A stretch of 64,000 nt of DNA. It comes from Molanna angustata (lineage: Eukaryota; Arthropoda; Insecta; Trichoptera; Molannidae). The translations under genes were made by a program, and so were the position numbers. The notes beneath the pieces are model-generated. The model searched no databases, was not told the DNA's origin, and saw only the letters and a program-made list of their open reading frames with translations. The stretch spans positions 19,041,678 to 19,105,677 of the forward strand of contig OY754978.1 in the NCBI GenBank assembly GCA_963576475.1, in the 5' to 3' direction. Of the stretch, positions 56,021 through 64,000 are shown one piece after another (positions within the stretch are counted from its first letter, which is position 1; each line of letters opens with the position of its first letter).

Positions 56021-57399
56021 TTATTTGGCTTTTCAACAGACTACACATACGATAACACTATTATAACACTACATTTACCATTATAAGATAGCTGCTTCAC
56101 TAGAAAAAATCTGTTCAGAAGCAGCTACCTACGTGTACATATGTGAATTTGTGAGTTACAGGCTAACATCTTGAAAAATCACGAGGGCTGCGACGATTAA
56201 AATTTTTGGTTTTTGAATGGTCTAAAATGGTCAAGATATTAAAACTAAAATGGTCAAGATACGTAAACGATGTATTCGAACATTAAAGTGTATGTATAAA
56301 TATGTGATAGTAGATTGATTGCCTCTCGCTACTACACCATTTGAATACATGTTGGAACCGGCCCTGGATTTGTATCTCTATAGGTACCTACCGTTCTATG
56401 CTTGGGATGTTATTTCTGTTCCATCTTTGACAACAATAAAGATGCTCTAATGATTCTCTTATTTTCTTATACTTTTTTCCTCGTACGCACCATTTAAATC
56501 TTAATTTTCCCATTAAGAACACGGTGCCACAAAAGTATTCGCTATTCAAATAATATGAATCGACTCTCATAAATAATTTGATTCTTTATTTTATAAATTA
56601 AAATTTTTAACATAAGAAGATTAGAATAATCCAAAAAAAAAAAAAATCGTACACACATGGGAAAATAAATTAGAGTATACATAATATACATTCATTAAAA
56701 TGTTTAAAATATGTAATCAATTGTATCGTATGGATGTTTGTCAAGGCATGTGCTTGAGTTTATGTACTTTTTTTTCTCTATTTCATTTTATTTATTTATT
56801 GATTTGTTTATCACAAGCATTTTGAAAACAACAAGCAGATTACTGCTGTTCAACTAGGAAATCCTGTTCTATTATTATAAAGGAACATTTATTACTCTCC
56901 ACTACTATGGAATAGTGGAGAGTCATGATTTCACAATTTTTAAGAGTATTTTTTTACATCAATTTCTCAACGGTTATCATGTAGAGAGTGCATACTTTGA
57001 GTTTCGTTGTGATGTTTTCGTGTGTATGCCGTATGCAGTACACAAATATGAAAAGTTGTGTCTTCTGTAGGTACAGATCAAACTAAAGGGCCGATGAACT
57101 TAATATTGATACCATATGTGTGAAGTACATAAACTAAGTGCTGATTAGTTTTCCATAGACAACGGTTCATTTTTTTCTCAATGTTTCCCTATGATTTTAT
57201 CTGTTAAAACTGAAAAAATGCTGTCACAACCTGGAAATTTAAGATATTTCAATTTTGTTTAAACTATTATATTGTACTACAATACCAATAATCTTCAAAA
57301 AACCTGCATTCAAAGTTGGTCAACGTTAAAAGAAAAACATATAACCGTTTTTTAAATTTATTTATTTTAATCTTCTTGTAGGTACATATTAGTACACTG
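56021..57399. other. No gene; small hairpins
   Basis: AT-rich. TAGCTGCTTC / GAAGCAGCTA (about 56088-56126) and ACTCTCCACTA / TAGTGGAGAGT (about 56894-56923) are short perfect stems. No coding signal was seen. Confidence 0.4.
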
Positions 57400-57480
57400 G
57401 ATGACTTATTGCCTAATGGCAATTTCTTCCAACCAACCAGAGTAAATGTTAAATATACAGAACAATGTGTACTATGGCAA
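57400..57480 (-). repeat. Repeat W fragment
   Basis: The reverse complement reads CTGGTTGGTTGGAAGAAATT, GCCATTAGGCAATAAGTC, matching the W core. Confidence 0.5.
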
Positions 57481-58650
57481 TAAGTTAATCACATTACAAA
57501 ATAAATAAAGAAAGAAGAAAAAAGTAAAAAAAAACAATGAAGATAGCATATAAGAACAATTCAAAATTATGTTCAAAATAATAGATTTTTTCTTGTTAGG
57601 TATATATATTTTTATATAAAAAAAATATTCTTTATGGTTGGCAATGTTCAGTTATTTGATTTCGTATTGATATTAGAGTGTAATATTAGCAAGGAAGCTT
57701 CATTGTGTAGTGGAGAGTTTAGCGTTGGCCACAACCCACTCGTTTTTTTATGATTAATTTACTATGTAAACATGATGTACGACGTTATTGTTAAAATGGC
57801 GCGTTTATGCCTAGTCAAAATATCAATTTGGGATGACTTATATAGCGCCGTTTTTGTGAAAATCTCACCTCACGAACTCTTTAAGAGAATCATTTTCATC
57901 ATGAAGAAGCTCAAATTATTCACTATCTACTCGACTACCGTATCCTTTAATAAAAAAACAAATATATAAATATTTTTTTTTTCAAAATGCTAAACGATAA
58001 GTTTCCACCATTACATTGGAAAGTAAAAACATGCATAGGTCCTAAAATATCAAATAATATTTCACTTGTGTTAACTACAGTACACTACTTATAATATGCA
58101 ACAGTTGCAGCATAAATAATATTTATTGTCTATTATAATATAGCGCTATTACTGATAAACCAAAATACATTCCCTAGACACCCTATAGTTTTTTTACGAC
58201 AGTATTCCATTAAACGGTAGTGTTTAGTAATGACGTCACTTAAGCCTGTTAAATTTACTGTTTTCTTTGGTCCATTTATTTCATTGTGATGTTTTGTAGG
58301 TATAATATAATATTTTACTATCTTTCGGTTCATAACTGATAATGAATCCAATTCTATATACCTACATACATACATACACACTTCATGACTTTTTTATGTC
58401 TATCATTCACGAATGTGTCTTCTTCTCTTATCCGAGTATTTAGATTTTATACACGACGTGATTTTGTAATGGGCTTCGCCCGTCTAGTTGTTTTAAGTAA
58501 ATATTTTTTTTTCAACAATTGGAAGGAAAGTCAAAGAATGATTTATCGAATATTTTTAAAGTTACATATTACATCACTTAATCATGCTCAAAATGATATA
58601 TTGATTTCATTATTTACGAATCAATTTTTTTAATAGTGCGTTACGAAAAA
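57481..58650. other. No gene recognised (1.2 kb)
   Basis: Only short frames without motifs. GTTGGCCACAACCCACTCG near 57724 echoes the subterminal box of the foldback element. Confidence 0.4.
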
Positions 58651-58652
58651 AA

Positions 58653-58736
58653 GGTCATTTCATACATGACAATGATCAAAGGTCATTTCATACATGACAA
58701 CGATAAAAGGTCATTTCATACATGACAATGATAAAA
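58653..58736 (+). repeat. 28-bp tandem repeat, 3 units
   Basis: Three units begin GGTCATTTCATACATGACAA, at 58653, 58681 and 58709. Within each, GTCAT and ATGAC form a short inverted pair. Only 1-2 differences between units. Confidence 0.9.
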
Positions 58737-58784
58737 AATGCTTATTTTCAGGAACCTTATTAAAAAATTGGATTGACAAGGAAC

Positions 58785-59045
58785 TCAATAAAAAGGCATA
58801 TTTGGTTAACGTTGCGCAAGCGCATAAAGTGGTCTCGTAAACCAGCCGATGACAGGTTGTAGGTTTTGTAGGTGCTTTGATTTCACGGTTCATCCTTAAG
58901 AGGCTATAGTAGGCTATATAGTATATTTTGAAAATGATTTCCCCAGTTAGTTTGATACTTTTCTTGTAAAATTAGTTTTAATGTACAAGGGCCTTAATAT
59001 TCCAACTTCGTCTATATTGAGATATTAAAAAAACTGTCATTTTTC
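58785..59045 (+). repeat. Repeat R copy with internal insert
   Basis: It includes the upstream block AACGTTGCGCAAGCGCATAA and AACCAGCCGATGACAGGTTG. About 100 unrelated bases (58893-58992) separate it from AATATTCCAACTTCGTCTAT and TTGAGATATT. Confidence 0.6.
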
Positions 59046-59934
59046 GTGGATAGGCCAATGAGCCGAACCTCTACTGAGTCATACTAGGTTCAATTATCGG
59101 TGGAACGACAGAAAATTCAGTAAAATTTTCACTATCAACTAACTAATTCGTGTTTTATAATAAATTAAATGTAACAAATAATTATAATTGATTGAATGAT
59201 AATTGTTCTCCTCTATTTATATCAAAGAAGAAGTTAAAGTATTTATGTACTATTAAGTTGCGCTTAAAATATTGGAGGAGGAAAAGATATTAAATATTTT
59301 AAAATAACATAGATTAAGTAACGAAATGTATAAAACTTGAGAATCAAAAAAATGTCTAATGATTTCAAAAATGTCTTACAAAACAATCAGAGGAAGATAA
59401 TTATTACTTATATACAGACATTAACGATATTATATTATACATACATACATACAACCGAAACAACACACTTTTCTTATATTATTAAATGTTGTACAAATTC
59501 AACATTGTTTAATTGCGTAATATATTTCCTATTGTTCTGTTTGGGAAATTTTATGATTGAAATTAAAAGTATTTAATGGACTCGTTAAAATGATATTTAA
59601 GTTCTTTGTCGCTATCTTATTATGACATGTCTAGAGATAAGAACTTAGATTTATGCACTATAACACTTGGTATATTTCAACTAATTTGACTTGAAATATA
59701 CGAGGTGGGTTCATTAATGAGTAAATAAATGTTTCGCCTTATCAGCGATATTATAGAGTAAAAACAAAATTGTTTATTAGATAACTCTGCATAATATAAA
59801 CACAATGAGAAAAAAGGTTAAGTTGGCAATAAATTTTATCTTGCAGTTGAAATTTTTTTTGCTGAGTTATATGAATTATTACTACTGTAAACGAAAATAT
59901 TAATTTATTATGCTGTGAATTTGTGAATCTGTGA
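59046..59934. other. No gene recognised
   Basis: AT-rich spacer. The frame 59337-59576 has no domain. Confidence 0.4.
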
Positions 59935-60125
59935 ACCACGTAGCCGGGATGGACAGTGATAGACTTGCATATATAGCGGCAAATGAAATCTCTTCTGGCC
60001 GCCGCCTACCCGGAAGACCAACCAAGAGATGGAAGGATAGCTGGACTTCGTCATCCCAGGAGGCATAGTTTCTAAAGAACAGACCAACTAGGTCTGCCAA
60101 ACCATGAAGAAAAAGAAGAATTTGT
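59935..60125 (+). pseudogene. RTE-type non-LTR 3' end with AAGAAAAAGAAG tail
   Basis: The frame reads NHVAGMDSDRLAYIAANE, then LPGRPTKRWKDSWTSSSQE and a stop, then AAGAAAAAGAAGAA. It is related to 9510-9725. Confidence 0.65.
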
Positions 60126-60224
60126 GGGTTATATAAAATACTATTCATCGGAGAAGAGGTCGTCCTTCTGCAACTTGGTGGTCTAGAATAAATTGATAAC
60201 GTCATCCTTCTTTTTTTTAAATAA

Positions 60225-60325
60225 TGGGCTGGAAACACTGGTTGGGTGGAAGAAATTGCCATATGGAAATAAACTCGCCACTAGCGCGGAGTGCAAGAAA
60301 GGACACTTGCGTAGGGTGCACATAG
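60225..60325 (+). repeat. Repeat W copy
   Basis: CTGGTTGGGTGGAAGAAATT, GCCATATGGAAATAAACTCG, CCACTAGCGCGGAGTGCAAG and a second CACTTGCGTAGGGTGCA. Confidence 0.6.
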
Positions 60326-60394
60326 GAACCAACATCGCATTTTTTTCTGGTGATTGACAAATTTTCATTACATGTATTTTTATTCATTTAGCTG

Positions 60395-60560
60395 ATTGAC
60401 AGGTCCTGGGTTCGATTCCCGATGAAGGCAGAGTTTTTGGTTGTATTTTCAGTCTAGAACTGCGAGACTATAAATATCTCAAGTCTCCGGAATGTGGCAA
60501 CTTGTCATTGGGTGCGTATTAAATTAATATTTGACATAGTACCTATTAGTGGACCGAAAA
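60395..60560 (+). repeat. tRNA-like SINE with 3' body
   Basis: A strong B box, CAGGTCCTGGGTTCGATTCC, is followed by GATGAAGGCAGAG, TTTTCAGTCTAGAACTGCGA, AAGTCTCCGGAATGTGGCAA, CATTGGGTGCG and TTTGACATAGTACCTA. It shares its 3' body with 4310-4425. The A-box side is poorly preserved. Confidence 0.65.
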
Positions 60561-61014
60561 GCATTAGGTACTACATGACTGATTAGTTTTGCATTGACAA
60601 CGATTTCTTATTTTTGGTATCATCTGTCAAAACTTTCTCATGTAAAACAAAATATATTTTTTGTATTCTGAAAAATCGAGTTTATATCGTGATTCAAAGA
60701 AAGTGTAAAATAGAAGTATCTACGCACTTTTAAATTGCATTTAGATATTGTCAATCTACAAGAAAAATATCTCATTCCTCAAATTCAATTTGTTTTACAT
60801 TGATATAGGTATGGATGTACATAGTTTAAAAAGAGCGCATTGATGTAATATTTTGTGCACACGACAAAAAGCTATTTAAAGTGGCTAAAATATGACATTC
60901 AATCGGTTACAATTTTATAATTTTTATCATCACGGTATATCAAAACACTGAACTATCAGCATTCTTGGGATGACATTGAATCATTAAACGGCGCTATAAA
61001 AATCAATTATGTAT

Positions 61015-61160
61015 TTTTAAATCCCACAAAGTGGGGTAACCAAAGATAAGTGTGCGGGTGTCATGTGAGATTTTATTTTGCCTCATGTATTTTCGATTAC
61101 CCCCGAAGACGATGATAATTGCCATACGGCAATAATCTCGCCACTTGCGCAAGGTGCAAG
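61015..61160 (+). repeat. Repeats Z and W, adjacent fragments
   Basis: AGTGGGGTAACCAAAGATAA, GTGTGCGGGTGTCATG and CGAAGACGATGATAA (Z) run into ATTGCCATACGGCAATAATC and TCGCCACTTGCGCAAGGTGC (W). The direct join suggests Z and W may belong to the same retrotransposon 3' UTR. Confidence 0.5.
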
Positions 61161-61984
61161 GAAGTGTTCATAATTATTATTATTATAATACAATAGACTA
61201 AAAACTCAATTCCATGCTGGTACCTCACAGCAAATGAATAAATATTTTTTGTTCCAAAGGTTTATAAATTACCAAGGTATTACAATTACAATTTAACTAA
61301 TTTTTTATTTTTCACACTTTTAGATATTTTACAGACTCACTAGACATATTCTGTTCTGAGGCAGTATTAGTTTAAAATTGCTATGGCTATTTTGCAATCA
61401 TAAGATTGTTTTTTTTTTCTTCACATATTCCATCAACACAAAAGCAAAAATAAATACTAATTTATCAAGCTTAATTGCGTTAATTTATTAAATGATGTTT
61501 TTTAAGGTAGGTACCTACCTACCTTATTTTCTGAATAATATCTTGGCAAAATAAAAATAGTTTTTTTTTGTATACTTATTATTCCGATTTTTTGTCGTCT
61601 AATCTTTTACGTTCTGTGATTAATCGTTATTTGCAGAAATGTTTGCAGTACGTATCGTTCTTTGTAAAGAATCAAAGATAACGAGCATACAATGGCCCCG
61701 ACTATTATCACGGTATCCACTTGAGGCTGATAAATTATTTTGGGACTCATACAAAAGATGTCTTCTCACCCCAATAATATATTTTTAACCCTCGCCCTTA
61801 AGTCGGCTATGGATAGAATCATTACTAAGTATTTGCCAAAACGAACTTTCATTTTGGCCATGGCCGTTCCCTGTGGGAGCATATTTATGTAGGTACAAAG
61901 AAGACTCAGAAAAGGTACATTGGACGACTATGTACAAGGTTTGAAACCTTTTATCGAATCATGATAGTAGAAGTAAAAAAAAAA
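61161..61984. other. No gene recognised
   Basis: AT-rich. AGGTAGGTACCTACCTACCT lies near 61506. No coding signal was seen. Confidence 0.4.
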
Positions 61985-62215
61985 CAACTTTATTTCACAT
62001 AATCATCTATAAAAAATGAACTTTATAATAAAAGTACAAAAAATAAATTTGAGATTTTGTATTTGTCTATATTTATACAAAATTTCAGTGTTCTATCTTT
62101 TATGATTTTTGAGATATATGGCATCGAGCGAATCAATAGTTATAAGTGGGGGATGGACACACAGACGCTCATAATGTTCTATTCCGTATTCCATATATAA
62201 TATAATAAAACTTTT
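61985..62215 (-). repeat. Helitron-like family fragment
   Basis: The reverse complement reads CGGAATAGAACATTATGAGC, GTCTGTGTGTCCATCCCCCA and CATATATCTCAAAAATCATA, AAAGATAGAACACTGAAA, matching the 16695-17060 part of the full copy. Confidence 0.5.
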
Positions 62216-64000
62216 CGTGAAGGGGTATATATTTTATTTTAGTTTTATTTTATTTATTGAAGACAAGCATACAGTCAATTAAGTACATAGGACAAGCAGA
62301 CATTAATACAACACATAATCCAAAAATGTATGATGATTATGGCTGGTCAACAAAACATGAATTGAGAAAAAAAAAACAATCAGTTGCATAATATTATTTG
62401 CTGTAGGAAATTGAAAGGAAATGGGGCGATATGGGAAGCATGCGTAAGATCACTCAGAGCGATGAGGGAACGTGGCCAAAATGGATACTTTAAATCTTCT
62501 ATGCGTTGAGTTGAAGAGATCAATGTCATAAAAGAAAGAATCATAATTTCTGCATGCTCTGTATATAGTGCTGTGCATAATTTGTGCCACGGATGGAAAG
62601 TCTGAATGTATATTTTTTTCTAGTTAGTTATTTTTTTTGTGCAATATTTCGATTGTACCTACTCGGACAATCATTGACGAGCACGTCTCTCTGGTGGTCG
62701 AGAGGATACCTCTAAAAATATAAAAACCGTGAAAAATATAGACCCTGTATACATATCTCGCGAATTGGTTTCGCCAATGTATTGATGATGAGGTAAAGTG
62801 ACGGGATTTATGTGACTGGATTGGATGTCAGTGGAATAAAGTGGTCCGCCTTCCCATTATCCAGTACCTATGCCCTTTTCCTACCTACATATATTGTCCA
62901 TCTTCACCCGCTTCACCCGCAACAATAATATCATCGCCGCTCAGTACCAAACGCATGATCACTATTTAGTATCAACTTGAACCTCGCATAAATATCAAAT
63001 CCGCATCGCTCAAAACTACATATAAGTTTCGCATCGCTTGTCTGAGCAAAAAACAGTACGATTATCGTGTTCAATTTAATAAAACATTTTTCATCCCGCT
63101 AATTGACCTATCTGTGCTTGTGCTGTATATTCAATATTTAAGTGTTTCGTCACCACGTAATCAGGAGCTGAGAGGAATGATCTAGAGTCCTTCAGCCTTC
63201 CACATTCCTTCAGATAGGAACTTTGTTACAGTTTATCTGGTATGAGTCATTTGCGCTTAGCGTTAATATTTGTCTCTTCCCAATATAGGTGAAACCACGC
63301 ACCCATTAAAAACCGCATCATAATAATATCAATTCAACAACATTCAATATTTTTTTAACTACGCATCCGCCATACCGCGTATCTTGGTTTGATACTTTGT
63401 CGATATGTTAAGATAAATAAATTCTCTTGAATCGACAGTTGGATAAATACATTATAGTACCTAAATATCATTCCGAAATCAAAAGAGGTTTCTTTAACTA
63501 TTGAAAGGGATTGATCGGAAGAGATTGGCTATAAGCAATGAATATAATTTTGTGCTCTTGTTTTCACATAAGTTTAAAATGAATAAATATATTGAATGAC
63601 TCATTTTTAATTATGTCAAGAAAATGTTTTTTTGCGCTTTTCCGTGTTTTTATGTAGTCGCCTTAACTGGCCGCCCTTAATACGACGTACAGGCGCAACA
63701 GCGGAAATAATTCGCAAAAGATTCAGCAATGATATCTTTATACTCTATGTATACTTACTATACAACACAACATTATCTACCTATATATGTACGTACACAC
63801 GTTCATGGTTGTCATCTATACTGGAATAGTTTTTCAATATCAACTTAAAAAAAAGAAATTTGTGTTTAAATATACGACTTACACAGGAAATCAAATAAAT
63901 GAACTAATTTTTTTTGTTAGAATTTCCACAATTTCACTCACTTTCTAAAACCATATTTTCATTTATTATAGGTTGGTTGGATTGGTTAGATAAATTATAC
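62216..64000. other. No gene recognised (1.8 kb)
   Basis: The part 62840-63300 is less AT-rich and lacks recognised motifs. CTTGAATCGACAGTTGGATA near 63425 resembles the subterminal repeat of the Helitron-like family. The rest is AT-rich. Confidence 0.35.

Noticed and set aside
63632..63829. 65-codon plus-strand frame near the window end
   Set aside because: No motif, composition like the background; treated as chance.

Overview
This window looks like intergenic or intronic DNA from an insect nuclear genome, most likely a moth or butterfly. The evidence is an AT-rich background, long (AT)n, (GT)n and (TTTA)n microsatellites, many palindromic GTAGGTACCTAC motifs, and remnants of non-LTR retrotransposons, tRNA-headed SINEs, MITEs and Helitron-like elements of the kind common in Lepidoptera. 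I found no convincing host protein-coding exon, no intact tRNA or rRNA gene and no prokaryotic feature. Almost every recognisable coding stretch is a decayed piece of a mobile element.

Layout. 1-9 kb: a cysteine-rich tail that may be from a piggyBac-type transposase; RTE-type and YADD-type reverse-transcriptase (RT) fragments; SINE pieces; a copy of a minisatellite-bearing repeat here called Y. 9-15 kb: retrotransposon 3' ends, a perfect 101-bp inverted repeat (family R), a decayed THAP domain, a 593-bp MITE with an ATA target duplication, and duplicated AT-rich blocks (family B). 16-18 kb: a tetranucleotide array and a 1.06-kb Helitron/Helentron-like element. 18-22 kb: further Y, RT and retrotransposon 3' ends. 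22.5-28.3 kb: a 5.7-kb foldback element flanked by TTA, with arms built of tandem repeats and a Y element nested in the right arm. 29.7-31.3 kb: two more Helitron-like copies in opposite orientation. 32.1-36.0 kb: a young LTR retrotransposon with apparently identical 675-bp LTRs and no gag-pol, inserted in the tail of a SINE. 36-46 kb: CR1-like, FADD-type and zinc-knuckle retrotransposon 3' ends, a roughly 480-bp MITE, Y and SINE copies, and about 880 bp of (AT)n. 47-53 kb: RTE remnants, a Penelope-type GIY-YIG endonuclease fragment, and a non-LTR element retaining part of its endonuclease and RT. 53-55.3 kb: three inverted-repeat elements, the largest 1.39 kb with repeated AAGAGTACGCA boxes. 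55.7-64 kb: a (TTTA)n array, a 28-bp x3 tandem repeat, SINE, R, RTE and Helitron-like fragments, then about 1.8 kb with nothing recognised.

The genes form no pathway; the window records successive insertions. Nesting gives relative ages. The LTR element is younger than the SINE it interrupts. The foldback element is younger than the non-LTR 3' end it splits, and the Y insertion is younger than the foldback arm. Three 5'-truncated non-LTR copies have short perfect inverted repeats exactly at their 5' junctions, which suggests a shared snap-back step at insertion.
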